Source: a bacterium HR08 (GTDB taxonomy: Bacteria; Acidobacteriota; Blastocatellia; HR10). From it: 45,938 nt of DNA. The stretch covers positions 1-45,938 of the forward strand of contig BEHK01000004.1 in the NCBI GenBank assembly GCA_002898775.1, written 5' to 3'. Every line of letters starts with the position of its first letter. Position 1 is the stretch's first letter. This document shows, in pieces, positions 9,291 to 18,334 of this stretch. The position numbers and the translations under genes are program-made. The notes beneath the pieces are model-generated. The model did no database searches and was not told the DNA's origin. It saw only the letters and a program-made list of their open reading frames with translations.

Positions 9291-9319
9291 AGTGTATTCG
9301 CGAGGCGGTCGGTGGACAA
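9291..9319 (-). promoter_or_regulatory. Candidate promoter of the ECF sigma gene, near-leaderless
   Basis: Reading the minus strand, TTGTCC (9314-9319), exactly 17 bases, then TACACT (9291-9296). Only 8 bases separate the -10 from the ATG at 9282, so transcription would begin at or just before the start codon. Confidence 0.4.
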
Positions 9320-9361
9320 GGCGCGCGGGTGTCCCGACCGATCGTGAGACCAGACGCGCGC

Positions 9362-9655
9362 TCAGCGAGTGCGCGCGCGCAGGTACCGATCAATGCCCGC
9401 CGTCGCCTCTCGGCCATCGTGAAGCGCTGTCGCCAGCAAATCCGCGTCGCGCACGACATCGCCGCCGGCGAAGACACCGGGCCAGGAGGTCATCTTGTTC
9501 TCATCCACCTCGTATGTCCCCCACGGCGTCCGCTTCAGTCGCGGATCCTCCGGCGAGACGGGCGACGGGTCGAAGCCGAAGGCGATGATCACCATATCCG
9601 CCTCCAGCTCGAAGTTGCTTCCGGGAATCGGGATGGGCTTTCGGCGCCCCCAGCT
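9362..9655 (-). pseudogene. C-terminal remnant of a GltD-like glutamate synthase small subunit
   Basis: The minus-strand frame encodes RRKPIPIPGSNFELEADM, VIIAFGFDPSP, WGTYEVDENKMTSWPGV and FAGGDVVRDADLLATALHDG, ending in GIDRYL. This is the C-terminal 95 or so residues of the NADPH-dependent GltD-like oxidoreductase family, including the second FAD-contacting GGD motif. The frame is intact to its stop, but homology stops abruptly upstream near base 9655. The remaining 350 or so residues, with both nucleotide-binding Rossmann motifs, are missing. It is a gene fossil left by deletion or rearrangement and is unlikely to be functional. Confidence 0.75.
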
Positions 9656-9982
9656 CCAGAGGAGAGGGCGCGGTCTGTATTCCACGCGTATGCCAACTCT
9701 TGCTGCATCATGGGGTTCCCCTTGAGCCGGGGGCGGATGCGGGTGGCCGCTCGATCCCGACCCTTGAGATCGGCATATGGGGAGATTCACCCAAGGGAGG
9801 GGGAATTCGCGCGGGCGGGTGAGAGTGCGCTCCTTCTGGCAGCAGCTCCCCTTGTGGAGCTAACTCTTCACTTGACAGAGCGTTGGGCGCGAAGCGCGGA
9901 CGTCGGTTCGCGCCCTCGGCACAGGGTTTGCAATATATGCCGACGAGAGGATCAAAGGCGGTCGCGGAGACGGCAGGTGTCC
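9656..9982. other. Non-coding stretch between the GltD remnant and the pentahaem gene
   Basis: I find no convincing gene on either strand here. A TTGACA at 9872-9877 has no matching -10 at normal spacing. The AT-rich TTGCAATATATG near 9929-9940 has no matching -35. The breakpoint that removed the rest of the GltD-like gene must be near the left edge. Confidence 0.5.
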
Positions 9983-11188
9983 ATGCGCGGGCATCGGGGG
10001 AGACAAGACGCGGAGGTCCGAGGCTCCCTGCTCTACTGCCTGCTGGGGGGATTTCTCCTGTGGACCCTCACAAGCATCGGCTGCCGCCGCTCGGAGATGT
10101 CCGAGCCGATTGTTTTTCCAGCGGGGCGCTTTACATCGGCGCAGCAGTGCGGCACCTGTCATCGAGATATCTATACGGCCTGGCGCGGCTCGCAACATGC
10201 GCGCGCGGCCCAGAATCCCATCTTCCGCGAATCCTACGAAGAGGCGGTGAAGGTCGCCGGAGAGGCCGCGACTCGGCTCTGCCTCACGTGCCACGCGCCG
10301 ACGGTCGTGCTCACCGGTGATTACGCCCTCGCGCAAGAGGTGACGCGAGAGGGGATCACCTGTGATTTCTGCCATTCCCTGAAGGGGACTGACCTGGAGC
10401 GACGCGAGCACCCCTTCCTCCTCGAAGTCGGAGCGACCAAGTATGGCCCAATCCGCGATGCCGCTTCAACCGGACATCGCGTGGCGTTCTCTGAGTTCCA
10501 TCTCAGCTCGCTCCAGTGTGCCGGATGTCATGAATATCGCAACGCGCACGAGGTGCCGATCCTCTCGACCTATTCGGAGTGGGAGCTGTATCGGCAGCGG
10601 GGAGGGGACAAGGAGTGCCAGCAGTGTCATATGCCGCAGGTGCTGGCTAACATCGTGGATCCGAAGGTGAAGCGCGTTCAGGGCGCTTTCGTGAATCTCC
10701 ACACAATGCCCGGAGGACATGCGCGCGATCAACTCGTGCGCGCGTTGGAGATGCGGATCGTGGAGGCACAGCGCGCGCCGCGCGGATTGCGCGTGAGAGT
10801 TCGGATTCGCAACGTCGGCGCCGGTCATGCCGTGCCCACCGGCAGTCCGACGCGGCGGGTGATCCTGCGCGTGGAGGTCACGACCGAGAGCGGACACCGC
10901 GTCCGGCAGGAGCGCGTCTATCAACGCCTCCTGTTGGACGAACACGGGCGGGAGATTCGTCGGGATAGTCTCCTCTTCACCGAAGCGCGCGCCGTCGCCC
11001 GCGATACCCGATTGGCCCCTGCCGAGCAGCGCATGGAGGAGTTCGTGCTGCCGGTGCCGACCGATGAGAACCTCACGATCACGGCGACGCTCGTCTATCT
11101 CTATTCGCCGCATGAGCGGCCGGAGACGGAGACGCGCATCGAGTTCCTCTCCGAGAGGAAGGAGTTGCTCTCGCGATGGATTCGGTGA
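9983..11188 (+). CDS. Pentahaem cytochrome c lipoprotein
   Basis: The 401-residue product has a signal peptide ending in a lipobox-like LTSIGC, so it is probably a lipoprotein. Five CXXCH sites follow: CGTCH, CLTCH, CDFCH, CAGCH and CQQCH. The segment FTSAQQCGTCHRDIYTAW is typical of cytochrome c554-related multihaem proteins. The haem region ends near residue 235. The C-terminal 165 residues are a haem-free, beta-rich domain (VRVRIRNVGAGHAVPTGSP onward). ATG 9983 was chosen because the signal peptide starts there and GGCAGGTG precedes it. It probably passes electrons in the periplasm. Its position before the Rieske/cytochrome b cluster suggests a link to that complex, but the 213-base gap means cotranscription is unproven. 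Confidence 0.85.
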   Translation: MRGHRGRQDAEVRGSLLYCLLGGFLLWTLTSIGCRRSEMSEPIVFPAGRFTSAQQCGTCHRDIYTAWRGSQHARAAQNPIFRESYEEAVKVAGEAATRLCLTCHAPTVVLTGDYALAQEVTREGITCDFCHSLKGTDLERREHPFLLEVGATKYGPIRDAASTGHRVAFSEFHLSSLQCAGCHEYRNAHEVPILSTYSEWELYRQRGGDKECQQCHMPQVLANIVDPKVKRVQGAFVNLHTMPGGHARDQLVRALEMRIVEAQRAPRGLRVRVRIRNVGAGHAVPTGSPTRRVILRVEVTTESGHRVRQERVYQRLLLDEHGREIRRDSLLFTEARAVARDTRLAPAEQRMEEFVLPVPTDENLTITATLVYLYSPHERPETETRIEFLSERKELLSRWIR

Positions 11189-11401
11189 ACCCATCGCTGC
11201 GCGCGCATCTCGATCGCGGCTCATACGCCGTGTCCGCTCCCGTTGTCGGTCCGCCTCCGAGGTCGCGTGACGGGGGAAGAGGTCGGCATGGGGCCGGGAC
11301 TGAGCATGGGTCAGAGGACTGTGCTCTTCGTCGTTGATCCGAACTTTCGCCTCGCGCGCGTGTTCTTCCGGTGAAGAGGGGGGAGGGCGGGAGGACGCCA
11401 T

Positions 11402-11839
11402 ATGTCGCCGTGGAGTGAACAACGTCGGAAGCTTTTGAACATCCTTCTGGGGACGAGCGTGGGGGCGACGCTCGTGGCCATTCTCTATCCGATCCTCAAG
11501 TTCATGATCCCGCCGGAGGTCATTGAAGCCACACAGACGAGCGTCGTGGCCGGACGGGTCAACGAATTGCCGCCCAATTCCGGGAAGATCTTCAAGTTCG
11601 GGAACAAGCCCGGTCTTCTCGTGCGCACGCCGACGGGCGAATACAAGGCGTTCTCGGCCGTGTGCACGCACCTGGATTGCATCGTGCAATATCGGCCGGA
11701 TCTGCGGCTGATCTGGTGCGCCTGCCATAACGGCCAGTACAACCTGAGTGGGAAGAACATCGCCGGTCCTCCCCCGCGTCCCTTGGAGGAGTATGCCGTC
11801 AACATTCGCGGGGAGGAGATCGTCGTGTCCAAGATGTGA
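11402..11839 (+). CDS. Rieske iron-sulfur protein of a bc-type complex
   Basis: The 145-residue protein has an N-terminal RRKLLN then one membrane helix ([20 protein letters not shown]), consistent with a Tat-exported, membrane-anchored Rieske subunit. The [2Fe-2S] ligands are in CTHLDC and CACHNGQYN, which supply two Cys and two His. The disulfide cysteines of classical Rieske boxes are also present in these motifs. A strong GGGAGGGCGGGAGG lies upstream of ATG 11402. It is followed by cytochrome b and a nine-haem cytochrome c on the same strand, so these three form a quinol-oxidising complex. Confidence 0.94.
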   Translation: MSPWSEQRRKLLNILLGTSVGATLVAILYPILKFMIPPEVIEATQTSVVAGRVNELPPNSGKIFKFGNKPGLLVRTPTGEYKAFSAVCTHLDCIVQYRPDLRLIWCACHNGQYNLSGKNIAGPPPRPLEEYAVNIRGEEIVVSKM

Positions 11840-11866
11840 GCGCCCGACCTCGCTGGCGGAACGCCT

Positions 11867-12927
<1,061 letters not shown>

Positions 12928-12931
<4 letters not shown>

Positions 12932-14220
12932 GGAGAGAGAGGCGGAAGCGCCGTCGGATTCCGCGATCGCGGCTGTGGGGGGGCTTCGCTCTGGTGAGCC
13001 TTGTGCTCGGGGGGCTCGGCGCCACCGTCGCGCGCGCTCAGCAGAAGAAGGATTCCTGCCTCGAGTGTCACGCGGCGTTGGAGGGCCCGCTCGCCGATCC
13101 CGTCACCTTGATGAAGGAAGACATCCATCGAGCGCGCGGATTCTCCTGCGCCGATTGCCACGGCGGAGATCCGACGAGCGATGATCCGCTGGCGGCGATG
13201 GATCCGAGGAAGGGATTCGTCGCGCGACCGCCACATCGGGCGATCCCGGCACTCTGCGGTCGCTGCCACAGCGACGCGGAGTTCATGAAGCGCTATCATC
13301 CCGCCCTGCGGGTGGATCAGGAGCGGGAATACTTCACCAGCGTCCATGGGAAGCGACTGCGCGCCGGCGACACGCGCGTGGCCACGTGCACGAGCTGTCA
13401 CGGCGCTCATGGGATTCGGTCCGTTCAGCATCCCCTCTCGCCCGTGTACCCCCTCAACGTGGCTGAGACCTGCGCGCGCTGTCATGCCGACGCCGAATAC
13501 ATGGCCGCGTATCGCCTCCCTCACGATCAGTACAACCGATACCGGCGGAGCGCGCACGCGCGCGCGCTCTACGATCGGCAAGATCTCTCGGCGCCGACGT
13601 GCAATGACTGTCATGGGAATCACGGCGCCGTGCCGCCCGGCATCGCGTCGGTCGCGCACGTCTGCGGGCAATGTCATGTGCGCCAATCCGCACTCTTTCG
13701 CGCGAGTCCGCACAAGGCCGCTTTCGACGCCATGCAGCTGGCCGAATGCGTGTATTGTCACGGGAATCACGACGTCCTCCCCCCCACGGACGAGATGATC
13801 GGGACGGGGGAGAAGTCCGTGTGCGTCTCCTGCCATCCGCCGGGGGATGCCGGGTATCAGGCGGCCGAGCGCATGCGCGCCCTCATAGACGATCTCTCGC
13901 GCGAACTGGAGCGCGCGCAGGCCATCTTGGATCGCGCCGAGCGCGCGGGCATGGAGGTGAGTCGGGCGAAGTTCGAGCTGAGCGAAGCTCGCGATGCCCT
14001 CACGCATGCTCGCGTGCTCATCCACGCCTTCTCGGTGAAGGAGGTGGAGAACGTCATTCGGCCGGGGCTCGAGGTCGCGCGACGTGGGTATCAGGCTGGC
14101 GAACGGGCGCTGGCCGAACTGAACTATCGGCGCAAGGGGCTCGCCGTCTCGCTCCTGTTCCTCCTCTTCCTCGCCGCCCTGCTTTATCTGAAGCTTCGAG
14201 AGATCGAGGGGCCGAAGTGA
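12928..14220 (+). CDS. Nine-haem membrane-anchored cytochrome c of the bc-type complex
   Basis: The 430-residue product has a signal peptide (basic start, then [20 protein letters not shown]) and nine CXXCH sites: CLECH, CADCH, CGRCH, CTSCH, CARCH, CNDCH, CGQCH, CVYCH and CVSCH. A long helical, probably coiled-coil stretch follows ([20 protein letters not shown] onward). One C-terminal membrane helix ([18 protein letters not shown]) ends the protein. ATG 12928 overlaps the cytochrome b stop. It takes the place of cytochrome c1 or f, accepting electrons from the Rieske centre and passing them to periplasmic acceptors. The acceptor is unknown. Confidence 0.9.
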
Positions 14221-14230
14221 GCCCCGAGCC

Positions 14231-15127
14231 TCACTTCACCCGCAGCGGCGCCGAACCCGCGCGAAACAGCTCTTCTTCAGAAGCGGCGAGCACATCCTCC
14301 ACCGGTAAAGCCGTCCAGCTCGCCCAGCGGCGTCCGGGCTCGAGCAACACATAGGTGTACGCGCGATCGCCGCGAATGAATCGGACGAACGGCGCGCTGT
14401 GGAAGCCCAAGGTCCCTCGTCCGGGCGTCGCCCCGACGAGCGTCATCACGGCATCAATCATGCAGCCGGCGTCTTCCGGGACAATGACCTGTGTGCCCCA
14501 GGCCTCAGCGAAATCGAGGAATGTCGAGCGGAAATGCTCGACCAGGCGCGCGCCGAAGACCACCCCTCCGCAGCGCTCACCGTGGAAGTTCTCCGCCTGA
14601 ATGAGCAGCGATTCGAGGAGCGCCTGACGGCCGGCCGGGCGTCCAATCTGCTCGTTGTGCGCCGCGTAGATGGCATCGCGGCTGCGAAAATACGGCTTCA
14701 CGTCCACAACGGGTGTGCCGTCCACGAAGTCCAACCGATCCAGGTACAGCGTGGTCCCCTCGATCCGCTCAATTCGCGCGGCCGTCATGGCGATCGGATT
14801 CGGCCGTGTGGGGGAACGCACGGCGAAGACCCCGTGGAGGCCGGCTTCGCCAGGATCGCTCACGCCGCGCGGGGTCACCAGCAGCCGCGTGCGATCGGCC
14901 TCGTGCAGCCACGCGAGGATCCATACGTGCGTGTGTTTCTGCACATGCCGTAGCCCTTCGGCGAATTCGGGGAAGATCTCCACCCGGGCGGGGACGCCGA
15001 ACGTCGGCATCGCCTGCCGATCGGAGACGGAGCTGCGCACAACGCCGATGGGGGTGAGCACCATGGACGTGAACGGTGAGCGTTCAGACGCGACATTCTT
15101 CGGGATCGCATCGGGAGGCGTGGTCAT
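14231..15127 (-). CDS. TrmO-like tRNA methyltransferase fused to an FmdE-like domain
   Basis: The 298-residue protein has two domains. Residues 22-145 match TrmO/TsaA, the SAM-dependent enzyme that N6-methylates t6A37 in tRNA: MVLTPIGVVRS, HTHVWILAWLHEADR, FAVRSPTRPNPIAMTAARI and VDGTPVVDVKPYF. Residues 168-275 match the FmdE family: ENFHGERCGGVVFGARLVEH, VPEDAGCMIDAVMTLVGATP and GRGTLGF. The usual HGHxCPG is HGERCGG here, but the Cys and the second Cys before DAV are kept. I chose ATG 15127 because GAGGA lies upstream; it overlaps the nrdJ end by 44 bases. ATG 15064 is the alternative, starting directly at the TrmO domain. It is last in the nrdJ operon. Confidence 0.8.
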   Translation of the reverse strand: MTTPPDAIPKNVASERSPFTSMVLTPIGVVRSSVSDRQAMPTFGVPARVEIFPEFAEGLRHVQKHTHVWILAWLHEADRTRLLVTPRGVSDPGEAGLHGVFAVRSPTRPNPIAMTAARIERIEGTTLYLDRLDFVDGTPVVDVKPYFRSRDAIYAAHNEQIGRPAGRQALLESLLIQAENFHGERCGGVVFGARLVEHFRSTFLDFAEAWGTQVIVPEDAGCMIDAVMTLVGATPGRGTLGFHSAPFVRFIRGDRAYTYVLLEPGRRWASWTALPVEDVLAASEEELFRAGSAPLRVK

Positions 15128-16865
15128 AATGATGCGCTTCCTCGTCCAGACCAAGCTCCAGCACTTGCGCCGATTTGCTGCCGTACCGATAGATCGTGAT
15201 GCCCTTCAGCCCCAATTCCCACGCGCGCCAATACGCGTGCGCCACGTCTTCGACCGTGGCGTCCTCGGGCATATTGATCGTCTTCGAGACCGAATTGTCC
15301 ACGGCGCGTTGAAAGGCCGCCTGGATCTGCAAATGGCGATCGGGCGGAATCTCCAGAGCGGTCACGAAGAGCCGCTTCAGCTCCTCGGGGACATGGGGGA
15401 CCTCGCGCAATCGCCCTCGCGCGAGAACGGCCTCCAGAATCTCCTCGGCGTTGAGGCCGTAGCGATCCAGGTATTCGAGGAAGAGGGGATTCACCTCGTA
15501 GAGGGTCTGTCCGCCGAGCACGTGCGTGCGCCGGTAGGCCAAGGCGAACAGCGGCTCGATGCTCGCGCTCGTATCGGCGATGATGCTGATCGTCCCCGTG
15601 GGCGCGATGGCCGTCAGCGTGGCGTTGCGCAGGGGCCGATTCTGCGCTTCGTGCACGCTGCCTTTCCAGTTCGGGAAGACGCCCCGCTCCTCGGCCAATT
15701 CGGCTGACGTGGCGAGAGCGTCTTCGGCGATCGCGCGCATCAGGCGCTCGGCCAGATGCACGGCGTCTTCGGAATCGTAGGGGACGCCGAGTCGGATCAA
15801 CATCTCGGCGAAGCCCATCACGCCGAGACCGATCTTTCGATTCCCGCGCGTCATGCGCTCGATCTCCGGAATCGGATACCGGTTCACCTCGATGACATCG
15901 TCGAGGAAGCGCACGGCCTTTCGGACGGTCTGGCGCAACTTCTCCCAATCCACGTCCACGCGTCCGCCATGCTCGCGCAACATGTGCGTCATGTTGATCG
16001 AACCCAGGTTGCACGACTCGTAGGGGAGCAGGGGGATCTCCCCGCAGGGGTTCGTCGCCTCGATCGCCCCCAAGTGCGGCGTCGGATTCGCGCGGTTGAT
16101 GGCATCGAGGAAGAGCAGGCCAGGATCGCCCGTCTGCCAGGCGGCGCGCACGATCTCTTCGAAGACGCGCCTGGCGTTCAGCCGCCCGACGGCGCGCCCG
16201 GTGCGCGGGTTGATCAGCTCGTACTCGTCGCCCCGACGAGCCGCCTCCATGAACGCATCGGTCACGGCCACGGAGATATTGAAGTTCTGGAGCGCTCGCT
16301 CATCGCCCTTGGCCGTGATGAAATCCAGAATGTCTGGGTGATCCACGCGCAGAACGCCCATGTTCGCCCCGCGTCGCTTCCCCCCCTGCTTGATGTGCTC
16401 GGTCGCGCTGTCGAAGATCTTCATGAAGGAGACCGGGCCCGAGGCCTCTCCCCCGGTGGAGGCGACGACGTCCCCCTTCGGACGCAATCGGGAGAAAGAG
16501 AAGCCCGTACCGCCGCCCGTGCGCTGCACCAGCGCCATCTGTTTCACGGCCTCGAAGATCTCCTCCATCGTATCGCCGACCGGCAGCACGAAGCACGCGC
16601 TCAATTGTCCCAGGGGGGTCCCCGCGTTCATCAGCGTAGGGCTATTGGGCAGGAAATCGCACGAGGTGAGCAGTTCGTAGAAGATCTCTTCCCACCGGCG
16701 CGCCTTCTCGGCCGTCCCCAGCAGAAGTTCCGCCTCGTCGATCGCCCGCGCCACGCGCGCGAAAAGTTCCTCCGGCGTCTCGACGAGGCGGCGTTCGGCA
16801 TCTCGCCGCAGATAGCGGGCTTCCAGGACGCGACGGGCATTCGGCGAGAGGTTCAGCTCCGCCAT
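15084..16865 (-). CDS. nrdJ: Adenosylcobalamin-dependent (class II) ribonucleotide reductase
   Basis: NrdJ reduces ribonucleotides to deoxyribonucleotides using a cobalamin-generated thiyl radical. The 593-residue protein shows SPTLMNAGTPLGQLSACFVL (first redox Cys), RTGGGTGFSFSRLRPKGD, KRRGANMGVL, the active site NPCGEIPLLPYESCNLGS (thiyl Cys, Glu, second redox Cys) and APTGTISIIADTS near the phosphate site. It ends in CDPEECRV, a C-x4-C pair that probably serves as the swinging dithiol donor, as in NrdA tails. No zinc-ribbon tail is present. The gene lies 12 bases after a frameshifted DUF1858 gene and overlaps the TrmO-FmdE gene. Confidence 0.95.
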   Translation of the reverse strand: MAELNLSPNARRVLEARYLRRDAERRLVETPEELFARVARAIDEAELLLGTAEKARRWEEIFYELLTSCDFLPNSPTLMNAGTPLGQLSACFVLPVGDTMEEIFEAVKQMALVQRTGGGTGFSFSRLRPKGDVVASTGGEASGPVSFMKIFDSATEHIKQGGKRRGANMGVLRVDHPDILDFITAKGDERALQNFNISVAVTDAFMEAARRGDEYELINPRTGRAVGRLNARRVFEEIVRAAWQTGDPGLLFLDAINRANPTPHLGAIEATNPCGEIPLLPYESCNLGSINMTHMLREHGGRVDVDWEKLRQTVRKAVRFLDDVIEVNRYPIPEIERMTRGNRKIGLGVMGFAEMLIRLGVPYDSEDAVHLAERLMRAIAEDALATSAELAEERGVFPNWKGSVHEAQNRPLRNATLTAIAPTGTISIIADTSASIEPLFALAYRRTHVLGGQTLYEVNPLFLEYLDRYGLNAEEILEAVLARGRLREVPHVPEELKRLFVTALEIPPDRHLQIQAAFQRAVDNSVSKTINMPEDATVEDVAHAYWRAWELGLKGITIYRYGSKSAQVLELGLDEEAHHYDHASRCDPEECRV

Positions 16866-16877
16866 GACCCACTTATC

Positions 16878-17107
16878 TTACCGCTTCCGCTCCTGACCGG
16901 CAATAGGCCCCTCGCTGAACCAGTCGTTCAATGCGCGGACGAGTCGCTCGATACCGGCCTCGTATACCCCCGTTCCCTCGCCGCGTCCGCCAGCGTTCCC
17001 CAGATCGGTTCGCTGCGCTCCAGGCATCGGATCCCCTTCTGCACGAGACATCGAACGAACGCCGGGGGCTGCAACTCCTCAATGGGCATGTCCGCCGTAA
17101 TCCGCAT
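16878..17107 (-). pseudogene. DUF1858-like small protein, frameshifted
   Basis: From ATG 17107 the minus strand reads MRITADMPIEELQPPAFVRC, then LVQKGIRCLERSEPIWGTLA and DAARERGY. This matches the DUF1858 pattern of ITPDMTI, GxxCxxC and LEEAAxxxG. The frame then runs into a stop. In the next frame the same family pattern continues as YEAGIERLVRALNDWF to a TAA at 16878-16880. The gene is 230 bases, not a multiple of three. The break lies at GGGGGTATACGAG (plus-strand bases about 16960-16973). A doubled TA or a lost base would explain it. The second Cys of the usual C-x2-C is replaced. Either the gene is broken or this is a base error. Confidence 0.6.
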
Positions 17108-17122
17108 GGCGCTTGGAGCCGA

Positions 17123-17737
17123 TCATGGATTCGTGAGGGGGATCTTGACGCTCACCGCTCCCCGCACATCACCCGAGCGATACCCGGTCGCCCGATCATC
17201 GGGATAGCGCTCGGCCAGGATCGCGCGCACGGATGAGGGGATCGCTTCCTTCGGCCCATGACAGGTGATGCACATGGGGCCGACGAGGATCGGCCGCATG
17301 TAGCGAAGATAGGCGCGACCGTCCTCGCGCACGACCTCGACGGATTCGTCCACGAGTGCCCGCGCGCGATGTTGCCGCTCGAATTCTTCGAGCTTGCGAC
17401 GCTCGTACTCATCGGGAATGTCCTTCGGATTGCGATAGCGCAGGCTCACGCGTCGAATCGAAGCCCCCGTCCGCGCTTCGATCTCGCGCGGAATCTCCTG
17501 CGCGATCTCCGAGCAGACGCGCACGGCGCCCTCATATCCGCCCTTCTCCAGCTCCGTCATCAGAAGCCGTCGAACTCTCTCCAGCAACTCATCCGCGAGC
17601 CGCCGCGCCTGGCGCAGGGCGGATTCCGTGGCTTCCTCTTGCCCTGCGCCTCCCTTCGGCTCATCGGAAGAGACGACGTTCATCCCAGCGAGGAGTCCCA
17701 TCAACGTGAGCAGAACGAGCCGTTTCATCACCGGCAT
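17123..17737 (-). CDS. Secreted DUF3365 (Tll0287-like) haem protein
   Basis: The 204-residue product has a signal peptide (KRLVLLTLMGLLAGMNVVSS) and a DUF3365 domain. Diagnostic pieces are AVRVCSEIAQEIPREIEART, RRVSLRYRNPKDIPDEYER and the single haem site CITCHGPKEAIP. Members resemble PAS-like sensors with a c-type haem. They occur alone or as the sensor part of kinases; this one is free and periplasmic. GGAGAG precedes ATG 17737. It is the first gene of an apparent operon with the DUF1858-like gene, nrdJ and the TrmO-FmdE gene, with small or no gaps. A redox-sensing role in that operon is only inference. Confidence 0.85.
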   Translation of the reverse strand: MPVMKRLVLLTLMGLLAGMNVVSSDEPKGGAGQEEATESALRQARRLADELLERVRRLLMTELEKGGYEGAVRVCSEIAQEIPREIEARTGASIRRVSLRYRNPKDIPDEYERRKLEEFERQHRARALVDESVEVVREDGRAYLRYMRPILVGPMCITCHGPKEAIPSSVRAILAERYPDDRATGYRSGDVRGAVSVKIPLTNP

Positions 17738-17763
17738 TGCTCTCTCCGCGAGAAGGCTTCACG

Positions 17764-17783
17764 CTCCCCCACGGCCTGGGGGA
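17764..17783 (-). other. Hairpin upstream of the DUF3365 gene
   Basis: An inverted repeat TCCCCCA / TGGGGGA with a 5-base loop (CGGCC) lies between hsp20 and the DUF3365 gene. It could be part of the 5' leader of the DUF3365 operon or a second terminator stem after hsp20. It has no T-run. Confidence 0.4.
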
Positions 17784-17810
17784 AGGTGAGGAGAACCCCC
17801 GAGAGATCCG

Positions 17811-17837
17811 GCGCGGGGGGAGGGCATCCCCCCGCGC
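17811..17837 (-). terminator. Terminator-like hairpin after hsp20
   Basis: A perfect 10-base stem GCGCGGGGGG / CCCCCCGCGC with a 7-base loop starts 5 bases after the hsp20 stop. There is no U-tract, so termination would need the stem alone or Rho. Confidence 0.55.
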
Positions 17838-17842
17838 TGCCC

Positions 17843-18298
17843 TCACTTCACCTTCAGCTTGATCTCACGGCGCTTGGCTTCCTCAGCCTTGGGCAGTCGG
17901 ATCTCCAGGATCCCGTCCTTGTATGTCGCTTCCGCCTTTTCGATATTGACCTTCGCGGGCAGATCAATCGTGCGCGAGAATTTCCCATAGGTTCGCTCGG
18001 CGCAGTAGTAGTCGGCCTCCTTCACCTCCTCTTCGCGCTTGATCTCTCCGGAGAGCGTGATCGCATCCTCGGTCAGCTCGATGTTGATGTCGTCTCGGCT
18101 CATCCCCGGCAACTCGGCCTTGAGTACGATCTCGTCATCCTTCTCGTACATGTCCACCGCCGGAGCGAACATGCGCGTGATCTCCCGCGCTCGACGAGGG
18201 GGCGGGAATTCCCGCTCGAAGATCTCATCCAGGAGACGATCAATCTCTCGTCGGAACATCTCCAGTTCGCGGAAAGGTCGCCATCGAACGAGCGCCAT
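17843..18298 (-). CDS. Small heat-shock protein, Hsp20 family
   Basis: The 151-residue protein is a complete alpha-crystallin-domain chaperone that holds unfolding proteins in large oligomers. The N-terminal arm is ALVRWRPFRELEMFRREIDR. The domain runs from FAPAVDMYEKDDEIVLKAEL to IRLPKAEEAKRREIKLKVK. It contains LPGMSRDDINIELTEDAITL and the final GILEIRLPK, and the C-terminal extension carries an I-K-L motif. ATG 18298 was chosen because AAGGAGG lies 9 bases upstream; an ATG at 18304 is only 3 bases from it. The ribosome site can pair with an upstream AUCCUC (see the separate entry). Confidence 0.93.
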   Translation of the reverse strand: MALVRWRPFRELEMFRREIDRLLDEIFEREFPPPRRAREITRMFAPAVDMYEKDDEIVLKAELPGMSRDDINIELTEDAITLSGEIKREEEVKEADYYCAERTYGKFSRTIDLPAKVNIEKAEATYKDGILEIRLPKAEEAKRREIKLKVK

Positions 18299-18305
18299 AG
18301 CCATC

Positions 18306-18324
18306 ACCCTCCTTTCGCGAGGAT
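18306..18324 (-). promoter_or_regulatory. Possible SD-sequestering hairpin (RNA thermometer) before hsp20
   Basis: On the minus-strand RNA, AUCCUC (18324-18319) can pair with GAGGGU (18311-18306) across a GCGAAAG loop. The pairing hides the core of AAGGAGG. It has four Watson-Crick pairs flanked by one G-U and one A-U pair, so it is weak enough to melt on warming. The gene is a heat-shock gene, where such elements are known. Two further hairpins lie upstream (18335-18354 and 18362-18383). Confidence 0.4.
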
Positions 18325-18334
18325 TTCTGAACCC

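Noticed and set aside
11267-11374. Short frame VTGEEVGMGPGLSMGQRTVL and onward, in frame with the pentahaem gene after its stop
   Set aside because: It reads like a protein tail and might be a remnant, but it is only 35 codons, has no ribosome site, and I cannot match it to a family.
15756-17207. 483-codon plus-strand frame opposite nrdJ
   Set aside because: It is the mirror of nrdJ and the DUF1858-like gene, both with recognisable motifs. The antisense frame has none.
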